From assembly GCA_030737875.1 (NCBI GenBank), contig CM060920.1:476500861-476564860 (forward strand): 64,000 nucleotides of DNA, read 5' to 3'. How positions within the stretch are numbered: the first letter of the stretch is position 1; every line of letters begins with the position of its first letter. This stretch comes from Allium sativum (taxonomy: Eukaryota > Streptophyta > Magnoliopsida > Asparagales > Amaryllidaceae). The notes beneath the pieces are model-generated. The model was not told where the DNA came from and ran no database searches. It saw only the letters and a list, made by a program, of their open reading frames with translations. Shown here piece by piece: positions 34,331 to 47,360 of the stretch. The position numbers were made by a program, and so were the translations under genes.

Positions 34331-37300
34331 ATGATGAGCCGAAATACGAGGAGTACGGGTTCAGGAGCCAACAATGGGAATGTCCCTAACGTAAGGATGA
34401 TGTTTACTGCCTTCATGCAAGAGATGCTTAGGGATGCTCAGGGAGCAGTTCCTAATGCTGCTAATGGTGGTGGTGTAGTAGTGCAGGCTCCTAGAGCCGA
34501 TTTCACCAAACTTAACAAGGATTATACTAGTCTTGGTGGGAAGCCGTTCCATGAAACAGAATCAGCTACAGTGGTTCAAGATTGGCTGGATAGTTGTGAG
34601 CGCATCTTCGAGGATTTGGGAATCGATGATGCAATGAAGAGTAAGCTAGCTTGACATCAGCTTCAAGGATGGGCAATGAATTGGTGGAATGCCACTAAAG
34701 CGACTACTCCCGAGTATCAAATTACTTAGAACCAGTTTAAAACTCGCTTCAGTGACAAGTTTATTCCAGCTGCTTAGAAATCAGAATTGTTTAGGAAATT
34801 TTTGGAGCTTAAGCAGAATGGTAGGGTAGTCTCGGAATATATTGCTGAATTCGATGCCTTATCGAAATATGGATTATCTCTTATTGATACTGCCATGAAA
34901 AAGAACGAGAAGTTTATAACTGACCTAGATAAGTACTTGGGGGAAAGATTTATAAACCATATCGATGAGACGTTTGAATCTATTGTGGGAAAGGCATTAA
35001 GGTTAGAGAGCCTTTACCCTAAGCCAAAGACCGAGGTCGCTGTTACATCTGCAGAGGAGCCGAAACTGCAGGCAAGTGGTGAAGGCAAAAGGAATTCTCA
35101 GAATAAGAGAAAACATAGCCAAACCAAGGATGGTCAGAAAAAGAAGGATAAGAAAGATATTGAGTACTTTAGCTGTGGCCAGAAGGGCCACTATGCTAGA
35201 GATTTTTGAGCAAAGCCAGCGGATAGGAAGTGCTTCGATTGTGGTCAAGTGGGACATCACAAGGATAAATGTCCACAACCTCCTAAGAAGAAGCAGATCG
35301 TAAGAGCATATGCTATCAACACTGTTCCTTCTTCGTCGAAAGCCCCAACAGCGGCGGAGAAGGGAAAGGGTATCGTTATCCAAGGTATGCTTTCTATTTA
35401 TGATGTTCCGGTTCGAGTACTTTTTGATACCGGGGCTTCCCATTCCCTCGTATCTAGTGACCTGGTAGATAGGTGGGAATTGGAACCCGAGATCGTTGGT
35501 AGACCTTTAGTTGTGATGAACCCAATCGGTGGTTCGACTAGCCTTTGTATGATTTATCGTAATTTGGTCTTATCGAGTCATGGATGTGTGTTTGTTTGTG
35601 ATTGCTTTGTTTTGGGCTTTACTGGGTTTGGCATTATTTTGGAGTCGATTGGCTCCAGAGGTACGGGGTGGTGGTAGACTGTGAGGGGCCTTCGGTGACC
35701 ATTAGAGCAGAAGATGGGCGGAGGGTGGTGTTGGGTAGTCTACCTAGTGGTGGTGTGATGGCTAGTTTTCTAAATTCCCTCGACATCCCGCATGATGGGT
35801 TATCAGATGTGCCTATTGCTAGTGAGTATTCGGACATTTTTGGGGAAGTGACCAAACTTCCACCACACCGAGAGATCGAGTTACGGATTGATTTAGTGAA
35901 AGATGCTAGACCTATAGTGATGCCTCTTAGTCGTATGGCACCAAGGGAGCAACGAGAGTTCGAAGTGCAAGTAGGCGATCTTTTGAAGAAGGGATTTATC
36001 CAAAGAAGTGTTTCCGAGTGGGGAGCACCAATTGTATTTGTTACCAAGGCCGATGGTTCCCTTCGCTTATGTGTGGATTACCGCGAGTTGAACAAGGTGA
36101 CTAGGAAGAATAAGTATCCTCTTCCACGTATATATGATTTGTTTAATCAACTGAATGGAGCAAGTGGGTTTTCCCAGATGGATCTCACAACAAGTTTTCA
36201 TCAGCTCCGAGTAGCAGCTGAGAGTATACCTAAAATGGCATTTCGGACGCCATTTGGATTTTATGAGCGGTTGGTCATGCCATTCGAGTTGACCAATGCA
36301 CCCGCATATTTTGTGGATCTTATGAGTAAGGTTTTCAAAGACCAGTTAAATAAATTTATTCTTGTGTTCGTGGATGATATCTTGGTTTAATCGAGGACAG
36401 AGGAAGAACACAAGGAACATTTGAGGGTAGTGATGGAGGTGTTGAGGAAACACCAGTTGAAAGCGAAATTTTCCAAGTGTCACTTATGGAGAAGGGAAAT
36501 GAGATTCTTGGGCCATGTTGTTTTAGAGAATGGTATCGCCGTGGATCCTGCGAAGGTGACTACAGTGCAAGATTGGTCTACGCCTAAGAATGCAACGGAC
36601 ATGAGAAGTTTCTTGGTGTTAGCTGGATATTATCATAAGTTTATCCAAGATTTCTCCAAGATAGCAGCACCGTTAACTCAGTTAACTAAGAAGAATCAAG
36701 CTTTCGTTTAGGACGGAAGGCGCGAGTATGCATTTAAGAGTTTAAAGGAAAAGTTGACGTGTGCACCAGTGTTAGTTATTCCTAAGGGGAACGAAGAGAT
36801 GATGGTATACACATATGCCTGTTGTACCGGATTAGGTGCTATACTGATGCAAGGAGATAGGGTTGTAGCTTATGTTAGTCGGCAACTGAAACCGCATGAG
36901 AATAGATATCCTACCCATGATTTGGAATTGGCAGCGATCGTGTTCGCATTAAAGATGTGGAGATATTATCTCTTGGGAGAAAGATTCGAGTTGTTTACCG
37001 ATCATAAGTCTTTAAATTATCTTTTCTCTCAAAAGGATTTAAATCTTCATTAGCAGAGATGGTTAGAGTTCTTGGCTATATATGCTTTCAATATCGTATA
37101 CACACCCGGGAAGGGAAATGCAGTTGCTGATGCATTGAGTAGGAGACATGCCAGTTTGGGGGTTATGTATCTGGAGTGGAAGCAAGTGGAGTATATCGTG
37201 GGATATGATTTCAGACCTAAGTGTGAATTGGATCAAGATATGTTAGCAAGTTTGACGATCAGACCGACTTTGATTGAGCAGATTGGATCCAGTCAGAGGG

Positions 37301-38716
37301 ACGATCCTAATCTATTGGAAATCATCTCCAAGGTAGAGATGAGTATCGACGGCGAGAGAATGAACATGTGTGGACTTGATCGAGAAGGATAGCTTTGAAA
37401 GAATGAGAGGCTGGTTGTACCCAACGTAAATGGATTGAGAGATGAAGTGCTTAGAGAGTATCATCACTTGAAGCTGATTATACATCCCGGTGGTAACAAA
37501 ATGTATCGAGACATGAAACAGACATACTACTGGGAAGGGATGAAGAGAGCTGTTAGGAAGTTTATATCCAAGTGCATGAACTACCAGTTAATTAAAGTCG
37601 AGCAAAAGAAGCCCAGTGGTTTGTTACAACCATTGGAAATCCCCGAATGGAAGTGGGAACAAGTCTCAATGGATTTCATTGATGGTTACCAAGGACTAGA
37701 TCTGGTCACGATAGAATTTGGGTGATTGTGGATCGATTGACCAAAAGTGCAAGGTTTATACCGGTCAAGTCGAATAGAATGGCAGCTAAGTTAGCGGAAC
37801 TGTTTATGAAGTGGGTAGTGAGATTTCATGGAGTACCTAAAGGTATTGTGAGTGACCGAGATCCATTATTTACTAGTAGGTTTTGGAGGAGCTTACAAGA
37901 GGCTTTAGGGTTAGAATTACATCTCAGTAACACGTAACATCCTCAAACCGATGGTCAAACAGAGAGGGTGAATCATGTATTAGAGGATCTCTTGAGAGCT
38001 TGTATATTGGATTTTGGGGGTTCATGGATGACCATTTGCATCTGATTGAGTTCGCATATAATAATAGTTATCAGTCCAGTATTGGAATGGCTCTATTTGA
38101 AGCTTTGTATGGAAGACCGTGCAACTCACCATCATATTGGTTAGAAACCAATGAAAAATTTGTGCTTGGACCAGATGTAATAAGAGAAACTTCAGATAAG
38201 ATCAAGGTTATTCAACAACGAATGAAGGCTGCCCAAGATAGGCAGAAGAGTTATGTTGATAAAAGACGAAGAGATTTTAAATTCTCCGTTGGTGACTTGG
38301 TATTCGTTAAGATTTCTCCGTTAAAGAGTGTGATTCAGTTTGGTAGAAGTGGTAAATTAGCACCCAGATTTGTTGGTCCATTTCCAGTTCTTAAGCAAGT
38401 TGGGAATTTAGCATACAGAGTTGGATTACCTGACAAGATGGCGGGAGTGCACAACGTATTTCATGTTTCCCAGTTAAGGAAGTTTGTGCACGATTCTGAT
38501 ATGACTATTTCACCAAATCAGTTGGATGATATCGAGATAGAACCCGAGGTAGTTGTAAACCACTGACCAGTTCGTATTATCGGACATGATACGAAGCAAC
38601 TCCGGAGGAAGACGGTGAAACTGGTTAAAGTCCAGTGGGGTGATAATGAGAATGACTGTTCTTGGGAAACCGAGGAGAACATAAGGAAGTCATATCCAGA
38701 GCTCTTTACCTGGTAA
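34331..38716 (+). pseudogene. G1 gag-pol polyprotein, broken
   Basis: Gag starts at an ATG (34331) and pol ends at TAA (38714-38716). In order: Gag core (34500-35000); two zinc knuckles (about 35168 and 35232; the first has lost two cysteines); protease DTGASH (near 35427); RT with LCVDYRELN (near 36068) and FVDD (near 36370); RNase H with DLELAA and TDHKS (36918-37015); integrase with HPGGNKMY (near 37482), where one finger cysteine is tyrosine (CMNY), plus MDFIDG, SDRDP and TERVN; GPF and FHVSQLRK; chromodomain (38590-38713). About eleven in-frame stops and at least three frameshifts (near 35640, 37700, 38000) interrupt it. It cannot make a working polyprotein. Confidence 0.92.
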
Positions 38717-38871
38717 GGTTTTAATCGCGATATAGTTCTCCCTTGTTAGTAAACCACATGCTAGGATAGGCTTTTTGTGTTGTTATGTATGTTTGATTGT
38801 TTGTAAATGGCTGATAGGAATGCGGGGCACCATTGTATGCTTTGGTTAAGGAATTTCGAGGGTGAAATTTC

Positions 38872-38894
38872 TTTAGGGGGGGGGGGGGAGAGAG
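38872..38894 (+). other. G1 polypurine tract
   Basis: A TTTA is followed by a run of about 14 G and GAGAGAG, directly before the 3' LTR. The G run is probably expanded by slippage. Confidence 0.85.
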
Positions 38895-41800
38895 TGTAAC
38901 GACCCGCATTCTACGTATCGAAGGATCGTAGAATAGTTATTTTATTTCCATACGAAGTCATATGGTCATGTAACTTTGGGAAACGATTATTGGGGTTATT
39001 TCTCACATTCCTGATTTTTGCCGAATTTTAAATGACCGTTTTACCCCTGGCGAACTTTGTTTCGCATATAACTTTTGATTGGTAAGGAGTTTTGAGCTGA
39101 AACTACTTCCATTGGATTCATATGATGGTTTCCCATTCCAGAGAGTGGTCACACTAATCAAACGGACTTACCGTTTCGGAGATATGGCTGAAATATGGTT
39201 TGGAAGATAAAAAACAACATAATCGAGCTTAATAGGGTGATTAGCAGCTAGGCCCATAACCCATTTCGGGATTAGGGTTACGCGAGGGCTGAAAGGAGTT
39301 AGAGAATGATTCCTTTCATTTTTCCAACTAGGGCTGTCAATGAATACCCGAAAATCCGATATCCGTCCGAATCCGTATCTGAAATATCCGTTATCCGGCA
39401 TTATCAGAAAAGTGGATACGGATATCCAATATCCGAAAAGCTTTTTGGATACGGATATGGTTATAGTTGTATCCGTGTCCGAAAAATATCCATCCGACTA
39501 ATTGATGTAATATATATAACTCAAAACAGAAAAATAGAGTTAATAATTATTTTGTAACTATTGGATGTTGCTATGATATAAATTTTTGTCAAATTTTAGT
39601 GAAAAATGGTAGTTTTAGTATTTAATTTTGGAATATTTTTGGATATACCTACGGATATTAATGAAAAACAATGTTTCATCACCACATTTCTTTATTTTAT
39701 GCTATTTTAAAAACATCAGTATAAAAATTATTTTATGTTGATCCGAACTTTTTTATTTATACTCTTAAATTTATTAATTACAGGTGGAGCGGATAAATAT
39801 CCGACATCCGTCCGTATCCGAAAATTAAGCGGATACGGATATCCGATATCCGAAAATTAAACGGATACGGATATCCGATATCGAAAAATAATTTCGAATA
39901 CGGATATGGCACTATCCGTATCCGAAAGCATCCGTTGACAACCCTATTTTCAGCCGCCACAAACATTTCCCTAACCCTAGTAATGACCTCCATCTTCCAA
40001 ATCTCTCTCTAATCACTTTCTAATCACATATTAAGCAAATCAACATCAAATTAAGCGGATTAGCATAAAAATTGAGGTAGAGATGCTGCACTACATAGGA
40101 ATCCGAGCCCAATCAGCGGAAATTTCAGATCTATCATTTATTTGTGGCTAAGGTGAGTGATTAGCAAGTTTATTCACTAATTATGGCTAATTTGGGGTGA
40201 TTAGTGAAATTATGTCTTAGAAAATTATGGAAAAATATGCATAAATTCTAAAATATTATTTTATGTCATTGATAAAAATTTGGGTTAATTTGGATTAAGT
40301 GTGCTAATCCCGGAATTTAGGGGATTAAGGGAAAATCATGGATTTGGGTATGTTTGATCCTAAATAACACATGTGATTGATGTTTCAATGTTTTCGATTG
40401 ATTACAAATGTTATTACTATTGTTTAGGATGCTTTATGATTGTTTAGTAAAGCTAGAATGGTTGAAAACGCTGTCGTATGGTGAGAATGGACGATACAAG
40501 CTTGCTGGAAATGCTACAGAGGTCCGGAACGGATCGGATAGGGAGAGCGGGTCGGATCGGGGTGTATGTCTCGAACCGGACCGCAGTGTACGAGCCGAAC
40601 TAGAGTGGTGGTATCTTCAGCAACATGGCAACAAGGAAGGCCAGTGCGAGTTGAGTTGGAGCTGGATCGAGCTGGCATAGGAAATATTGGAGGATGGGAT
40701 CGGTTCGACATATCCGAACCGAACCGAACCGAGGAGGAAGAGCCGAACCAAACAGAAGATGGCGAGTTGAGCTGAGGAACCCGAACCGAATCGAGGAGGA
40801 AGTACCGAACCGAACCGGAGGGTTTTAACACCATAGACCAAAATGAACCCAGGAAAAGGAGACTGGGCCGAACCGAAATTGGTGAGAATGAGTTAGTGCT
40901 ATTCTTACGCAGCGACGATCGCGAACTCTTTTGAAGACCAACTCTAATTCGACTAAAACCCGAGATGCAAAGGAAGTCCAAATGGGAAGTTATTACTCAT
41001 GATCTAGATGGGAACCAATGAGTTAACTTCTAGAGTTGGGCTTTGCTGCGGGACGTGTGCAAAGGGGTTATCGATATCTACCACTTTGGTTCACTATTGA
41101 GAGAGGGGGTATTGAACATGGACCAGTGCAGTGGGGTCAGATGTTGTATGGAGTTGGACTCCATCAGGGCTCCAAAGGGCAAAGTGGTCGTAGTGATAGT
41201 TGTACGGAGTTGGACTCTGTCATGGCCCCGATTGGTTCTGGTGATCAAAGTGGTGGATACCGTATGCTTTACGCAATAAGGGAGAGATGTGAGGATGATT
41301 GATATGTTTGATGTTTTGCTATCACCATGACATGCACACTTCTACTTTACACTCTATGTTAGTGTTACCTTAGAGTATTGTACATCTTGTTGTGCTAACT
41401 CTTTGGTTGCAGGTCCAGGTCAGATATGATTTCTTATACCTGTTATTTCTTTATTTAGTTGCATAAATTTGCTATCGCTCATTCTAGAATTTCATCTAAA
41501 CCAGAGTTTTATGTCTCTTCTTATTACTCTGGGTGCTCCTAAACGATCAGACTAGAGACATGTTAGGTGGTTATGCACGAGTAGCTGTCCAGAGACGAGC
41601 AAGAGGCTTCCATGTACTATATTCATATATTCTCCCTGTGTTGTTGATGGTCACTACTTTGAGCATTAGTAGCGTACCTCTTTTATTTCTTTTTTAGAGA
41701 CAGTATTTTGAAGTTGTAATAATGGTTTGGATCATAAGATGTATTTTGGATTCCGCTGCTATGATGGTTTAATTTTCAGCTTATGCACTGTCTTTCCTGT

Positions 41801-41975
41801 TTTATGTCAAGTTATGTTATTATTATATTTTATTCCATGCGCTGTGAGATATACTACAGGTTTTTGGTAGTTCATCGTTTTAAACCCTTTACTTTTGACG
41901 ACCGTCCAGTGCTAGTCGGGCATTGGCACAACGCATTTCGGGAAAATGTCTGATGGTGCGGGGCGGGCCGTCACA
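38895..41975 (+). mobile_element. G1 3' LTR (with MITE)
   Basis: 3081 bp, from TGTAACGACCCGC to GGGCCGTCACA. It is longer than the 5' LTR almost entirely because of the 618-bp insertion at 39329-39946. It also differs by many substitutions and small indels. The CGAACCG-rich stretch recurs at about 40520-40880. Confidence 0.92.
39329..39946. mobile_element. hAT-type MITE in G1 3' LTR
   Basis: The ends are TAGGGCTGTCAATG and, reversed, TAGGGTTGTCAACG, a typical hAT-type terminal inverted repeat. Eight-base flanks TTTCCAAC (39321-39328) and TTTTCAGC (39947-39954) are each one base from a common original. The 5' LTR shows the empty site (near 32118). Both sides inside are filled with ATCCGATATCCG/CGGATACGGATATCC words, so the element is nearly self-complementary near its ends. 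No transposase is encoded. Confidence 0.88.
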
Positions 41976-41980
41976 TTCAT
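41976..41980 (+). repeat. G1 target site duplication TTCAT (right)
   Basis: Exact match to 31679-31683. C1 internal sequence resumes after it. Confidence 0.9.
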
Positions 41981-42160
41981 GGTCTAACAAAAGATCTTTA
42001 TATAGTGAATCTATACATACCGATTGTGTTCTGACTTTAGCCATGAGACATTTGCTTCCTAGCTCTCCTGATTCAGCTTTGTTCTTCTTTCACTTTCTAA
42101 TTCCTTGACTAGATTTCTTTGTTGCCATTTATTCTAGGATGTTGTTACGATCACTAGAAC
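41981..42160 (-). pseudogene. C1 5' internal piece (gag fragment)
   Basis: About 180 bp between G1 and the C1 primer site. The minus strand has an ATG (near 42125) followed by a short lysine-rich segment with one stop and then SGELGSKCLMAK. This resembles the segment between zinc knuckle and coiled coil in Sirevirus-like Gag. It shows that C1 lost most of gag before G1 inserted. Confidence 0.45.
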
Positions 42161-42177
42161 ACCAAACTCTGATACCA
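42161..42177 (-). other. C1 primer binding site
   Basis: The minus strand reads TGGTATCAGAGTTTGGT, two bases from the LTR end, complementary to initiator tRNA-Met. Confidence 0.9.
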
Positions 42178-42179
42178 TT

Positions 42180-43187
42180 TGAAAATTCGTGTATGACTTA
42201 AGGATTTTTGTATATGGAATTAAGCGAAAATGACTATGATAAACTAGCTTGTCTAGTACAATAGTTATGCAAATAAAACTAAGCAATATAGATATATCAC
42301 AAACAAGTAAAAGCAGTAAGCAAAGTGACACCAGGAATTTTATACTGGTTCGAACTTCCTGTCCTATGTCCAGTCCCGAAGCTCCTCTTTGGAATTCACT
42401 AACAACACCCTCTCTTCACCTGGAGGAACATGTCACAATACACCCAAGCACCAACAAGGATGTCCCCGCCTGAGCACCAACACAAGACTTCACAATTACA
42501 AAGTATTTTGACTTCTGAATGTGTTCTTATATCAACACTGAATAGTCGATGATCAAGTACATCATTCCTATAATCTTATCCTCAAGTATTTGATGTGTGT
42601 GTGAAGATTTAAGGAAGTATATTACTTATTGAATCAAGAGATATGAAATAATTTCAATGATTCAACGAGTAATTTGAGTATTAGAGAGCTTTTAGAATGA
42701 GGGAGAGTGTAGAGTTGTAAATCATAAATTAGAATAGAGTAAGTGAGAATTGGTGATTCAGAAATGAATAGAAATCTATTCATGAAAGGGGGTGACTCTT
42801 CATAAAAATAGTTGTTGTTTCAAACCAGTCGACTGATCTGCATTTCACCAGTCAACCGGTTGATAAAAGAAAATCATATATATATTAAATATGAAAAGAA
42901 ACTATCCGTTACTAGGCTTGGTAACACTGACTAGTCGACTGGTCTGGTTTTCACCAGTCGACTGGTTCGGTGTAACCAGTCCAGTATTTCTACTTTCTGA
43001 TTATATATTAATATATAAATATATATATATATGTATATATATATAAATTCGTGCATTTGTGTTATACTATAAGGATAAATTTTAACACAACTAAATACTT
43101 ATATATATATATATATATATGACTTTAGCTCTTCAATCCGATCTTCATTTCCATGTTGTCATTAATTGAAAATATTACGAATCAACA
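42180..43187 (-). mobile_element. C1 5' LTR (right copy)
   Basis: 1008 bp with intact ends TGAAAATTCG and GAATCAACA on the + strand. Compared with the left copy it lacks about 95 bp near 42760 and carries different TA-repeat lengths near 43010-43120. Confidence 0.88.
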
Positions 43188-43618
43188 TAAATTCAATACG
43201 TTGAGAATGAAAATGAAGAATATAAACCAAAAACTTGTAGAATAAAGAACTCACGATTTATAGTGGTTCTGCTTAATTGTCATATGTCCACTTGCTCTTT
43301 TCTTATATATACTAATGATCTTATGTGATTACAAATCTGTGGGATCGAAATGACCTAAAGTATAAAAAAAATTCAAAAAGTAGAAGATCCTTTGAACGAT
43401 GCTCTTGAGTGATATATATATATATATATGGGGCGCGAATCTAATTCGGCCAGAAGAGTAGGCAGGAAAAGTGGAGTTGTGGAAGGAGTGGCCCAAGTGA
43501 TGATCATGAGGTGGAGTAGTGGGCCATGTCACCAAAAGTGACAGATCTTGGTTGGCATAGTTGGTATAATCTGGATCGACGTGGCCAATCCGATTTGGGT
43601 CAGTTTGGTATAAGCATA
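43188..43618. other. Older repeat remnant between C1 and S2
   Basis: Contains CTCACGATTTATAGTGGTTC and TATGTCCACTTGC, words typical of copia LTR leaders, then a TA run (43414-43429) and a GC-richer stretch without a gene. It may be the LTR of an older copia element or of E0. Not resolved. Confidence 0.35.
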
Positions 43619-44267
43619 TGTAACACACTGTAAAATAAACCTAAATCAGAAATACGATGATTTTAATTTAAAATAAATAATAATAATAATCAGTGATAAA
43701 TTAATGGACTTAAAATAGAATTTTGAATTATTGAGATTTGGGCCACGAAGGTAGTACTAATGCGTTGGTGACGAGATTCTGATTTGTTTTCATATTTTAT
43801 TTACTAAAAACGGTGTCCAAATGAAGAAGATACTAATAAAACAAGTTATGCATACACAATATTTGAAATTCAAATAGATTAAATATAAATTCGGAATATA
43901 ATTAATTATAGATTGGCATAAAAGAATATTCCAAGAGGAACTGAATTTGTGTGTATACATTCATACACGAAGGGGACAAAGATAATTAACGTAAGGAAAT
44001 AAATCAAAGCCACAAATTTAGAATTAATAGAAAACAACATCACACCAGATTTAAATTCTCCTGGCTCGACCTTAGAAGGGGGGTCGATAGCCCTTACAGT
44101 AAGGGTCAACCTGGGATTCGACTGCCCTCCTTGAGATGGGATCGATCACCTTCCTGAAGGATGAGTGGTGAGTGTGTGTTTTTATAGGGAGATTTCTATA
44201 ATTTTGCATCAATAGACCATCCAGATTAAATCTAAATAATCCAATGGTTTATCCACACAGTTGCAAC

Positions 44268-44275
44268 TATAAATA
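44268..44275 (+). promoter_or_regulatory. S2 LTR TATA box
   Basis: TATAAATA about 650 bp from the LTR start, followed by GCCTCACTCTTAACTCTACT, a plausible initiator region. Confidence 0.5.
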
Positions 44276-45394
44276 TAGCTCTATAGCCTCACTCTTAACT
44301 CTACTCTCATTTCATTTTGCGCTTCCATACTGTCCTTCTGCCATTGCTAATTCCAAAGAAAAAGGTTAGGTTCTCGTTTATTCCTCTAACCTCCATTCTA
44401 TTTTTTCTAGTTCACATTCATATAGATTTAGATTTTATAATATATATATATATATATGAGATTCTGAGATTTGATTCTTATATATATTAGAAGGGTTGGA
44501 GTAAGATTTCGAAGGCTAAATTCAGATCCGATTCTATATAAATCCTATTGTTCTTCCTTCTCAAATCACTGTGAGTGGAAACCCTATAAGTTGCTATTTT
44601 CTATGTTTTGTAGTATGAATTTAAATTATTATGCCTGTATAGGATTTGGATTAAACAAAAATAAAATAATATAAACTCTCTAAATCCTACATTTTGTTTA
44701 TTGCAAAAATGGTAATCAAAAGTGATATATTTGGGTTTGTGTTTGGAATAATAATCGTTAGGCTTTGGGGTGTTATAAAACTCTTAACTTTTGGGTCTGA
44801 TTCACTTGATTCTTACTTTAAATGTTCATATACATTTGTAGAATAAAACGTAAGATTTGTATATTGTAAATTAATAGGTTTAAACATCTATTTTAAATAG
44901 ATTTGTTTGAACGTATTGTATACAATATATCAGGATCTTTAGTTTTTGTATGCGATATAAAATAAAAAGTGAAACAACGCCGAAAGAAAGGTTTTTGCAT
45001 TATGTAATTAGATTTATTGCACCTTGCCTATACTTTTAATATTTAAATAATTATTCAAACCAAGGTTGCAAGTTTTATTTGTATGTGCTGTTATTTTCCT
45101 TTTTATCAATAAACGAGAATATGCGTGTTGGACCATGCTAATTGATAGGGAATCTAACTTTTATACCTTAATTGTGATTCTTAGGATTTAAATTTCAGAC
45201 ATGTTTGGTCGTTATTCTCATTCGCTAAATTCACGCCTATATATATATTGTGTAATTAAATGTAATATTAATGCGTATTAGATGTGTACTAATTACACTT
45301 AAATTAAGTAATATAATTTGAATGTCCCCATAGGAATTTGTATGCGTAGTTGTATGTGTGTGAGTTAATCACTTTAATTATAATTTATGACACA

Positions 45395-45505
45395 CAGACA
45401 TGAGGTTAACCATTACTTGTAGTAGAATCCGTTCTAGAACCGACCGCCATATCCAGCATCTACAAGTAGGACTACTTAATGTGAGAGATTTAAGTGTCAT
45501 GGGCC
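45395..45505 (+). other. S2 conserved hairpin C
   Basis: A 9-bp perfect stem TACTTGTAG (45414-45422) / CTACAAGTA (45460-45468) with ATATCCAGC in the loop and GACATGAGG and TGTGAGAG flanks, matching S1 hairpins A and B in layout but with different stem bases. Confidence 0.7.
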
Positions 45506-45792
45506 ATTACAGTTATTACACTAAGACACGACGTGTAACACTCTACATTTTTAAATTAAATAATAAAATAAAATTCATAAAATTGTCAGAATTTGGTCAC
45601 GGAACTAGTGTCATAGCGTCCATGGCGATTTTATGATCAGTTTAGACCTATGGTTCGTAGAAAACGGATTTAAAATAAAGAAGATATTATTAAATGAAGT
45701 TTTGGAACAACATGAAAAAGAAGAAACAAGAGAAACACAAATAAGAACAATTACTACCAATGTTTTAGTCTTGTAAACACAAAATCTAAGTT

Positions 45793-45865
45793 AGGTTTGT
45801 TGGTAGAGCATGCATTTCCCAAGGTGGAGGTCAAGAGTTCGAATCCCACCAACATTGGGACAACT
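45793..45865 (+). repeat. tRNA-Gly-like SINE head
   Basis: TTGGTAGAGCATGCATTTCC CAAGG (A box and an anticodon region reading CCC) followed by AGAGTTCGAATCCC (B box). It resembles tRNA-Gly(CCC) without a paired acceptor stem. A short tail and a TA/CA repeat follow, as in many SINEs. Confidence 0.6.
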
Positions 45866-45883
45866 AAAAGGGTGCATGTCCAA

Positions 45884-45983
45884 ATATATATATATATACA
45901 CACACACACAAATAAGGAAAAAAGTTATATGTATGAGTGTGTGTATGTATGTATATATGTATATATCCGTATGTATGTTTGTT

Positions 45984-46020
<37 letters not shown>

Positions 46021-46050
46021 GTGTGTGTGTGTGTGGATATATATATATTG
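45884..46050. repeat. TA/CA/TG microsatellite cluster
   Basis: TA and CA runs (45884-45910), TGTATG runs (45940-45985), a long TA run (45988-46018) and a TG run (46020-46034). Several 80-100 codon frames here are periodicity artefacts. Confidence 0.9.
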
Positions 46051-47360
46051 ACATGAGATTCAAAAGTAACAAGCAAGAAATAAATGTCAGAATAATGACG
46101 TTTGTATAACGACCCGAACTTCCCCGTAAAGGAAATCCCGAATTGATTTGAGGACAAGACGAATCAGAGCACAACAGAAGAACATTTCATTGCTTATTAC
46201 AACAATTTACATCAGAGTACAGGAATATACAGAGTATGAATAAATATTACACATCATAAAATATCAGAGATTTAAATACATCACTGCAGCGGAAAATAAT
46301 ACAAAACACAACTGAAGGAGATATACAGATATAGAGCTTTCTGAATATCATTCTAGTAGTAAACCAGGATCCTGTGAATATAAATCTGCAAAACAAAAAC
46401 TACTAGCTGCCCGTGTGGAAAATAAGGGCACCCAGAGTTTAGGTTAAAACAATAAACTCCAGGACAGTCATGTGACTGGTGTGAGAACTAAAACAGTTAT
46501 TTAAAACTTTACTTTAAAAATAAAGTAAATCAAGGGACCACGCAGTATAATACGGAACGGGTTTCCTCCCAAGAATACTAGTGCATAGAATAAACAACGC
46601 AATATTTTTTGAAAAAATGAAGCTATTATAAGACCCAGGTCCCATCACACAATGCAACGCAAGCCGGAGGATAGGGTTTTCCCTTATAATAGACAAACAT
46701 GCTTGGTACGTTTAAAACAAATCATTTGATACTATTATAAGTGTATAATGTCAAAACAACTTAAAATATAAATGTATCAATCATAGGCGGCATGGGTACC
46801 ATCTATCGTGTCGCCATACTAGGCTCTCAATCAAAACCGAAATATCACGTATTGGAAATTGGATTTCCGTCTATGAGTCGAGGCCAGGGATGGATCCACA
46901 CCAATTCGAGACACTCTAGCAAATGCCTCAGGATCTCCCACAGAAGACCCTTGGATTTTCAGGGCCGGTCCTCCCTTACGTTTGAGGATTGGTTATTACT
47001 GAACACACGTTTCCCGGTCCTATCGGACATATATCCATCGGCTCCGAAGAGATCGATATATCCGAGGCGCCTCGCAATCCAACAACCACATAGGTAAAAT
47101 AACAACAATGTCAGGGCTAGTAAAACGCTGACACCACCCATAGCTACAAAGAAACGTCGTGCACTCCCTACAGTTACGATCCCGTTTTTGACTCATACCG
47201 AGGTGTGAGGCTCGCGAATTAACGCCATACACAAAGCTATGCTGCATTAAAGCCATGCTTTGATCATCAACCACAAGACTCTGCTTTTCAACAGAAACCT
47301 TGATCACTGCATCTCAGCATGCCATACAGGCAATTCATGCCATGCGACTGATATCTATCG

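Larger units (their letters stand above)
31684..41975 (+). mobile_element. G1: decayed Ty3/gypsy chromovirus
   Basis: 10292 bp with TG...CA LTRs, primer site, polypurine tract, TTCAT duplications and a full-length but broken gag-pol. Domain order and C-terminal chromodomain match D1, so both are chromoviruses, but LTRs and proteins differ clearly. The first 60 bases of the two LTRs differ at about 4 positions, so this insertion is much older than D1. A MITE lies in the right LTR. Confidence 0.93.
29192..43187 (-). mobile_element. C1: copia-like, internally deleted LTR element hosting G1
   Basis: LTRs at 29192-30310 and 42180-43187 with a primer site next to the right one and a polypurine tract next to the left one give a minus-strand element. 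Setting aside G1, its internal region is only about 1.57 kb. The LTR style, the AAAAAAGGGAAGAA polypurine tract after a CATCAATC word, and a coiled-coil Gag tail suggest the Tork/SIRE side of Ty1/copia. No protease, integrase or RT remains, so it is a non-autonomous deletion derivative. Confidence 0.8.
43619..45533 (+). mobile_element. S2: partial LTR related to S1
   Basis: Starts TGTAACACACTG after GCATA (43614-43618). It has a TATA box TATAAATA (44268-44275) followed by a pyrimidine-rich leader and, downstream, the same hairpin class as S1 (45395-45500). It is interrupted at 45534 by another LTR start, so the right end is not seen. The long stretch 44400-45380 is AT-rich with no gene. Confidence 0.6.
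45534..46104 (+). mobile_element. LTR fragment starting TGTAACACTC, cut by E2
   Basis: A new LTR-like start follows CGACG (45529-45533). After about 260 bp comes a tRNA-like sequence and microsatellites, then E2 begins. Too short to classify; the opening resembles S1/S2. Confidence 0.45.

Noticed and set aside
45791..46174. Frames of 84-127 codons rich in Tyr-Ile
   Set aside because: They arise from TA/TG/CA microsatellites.
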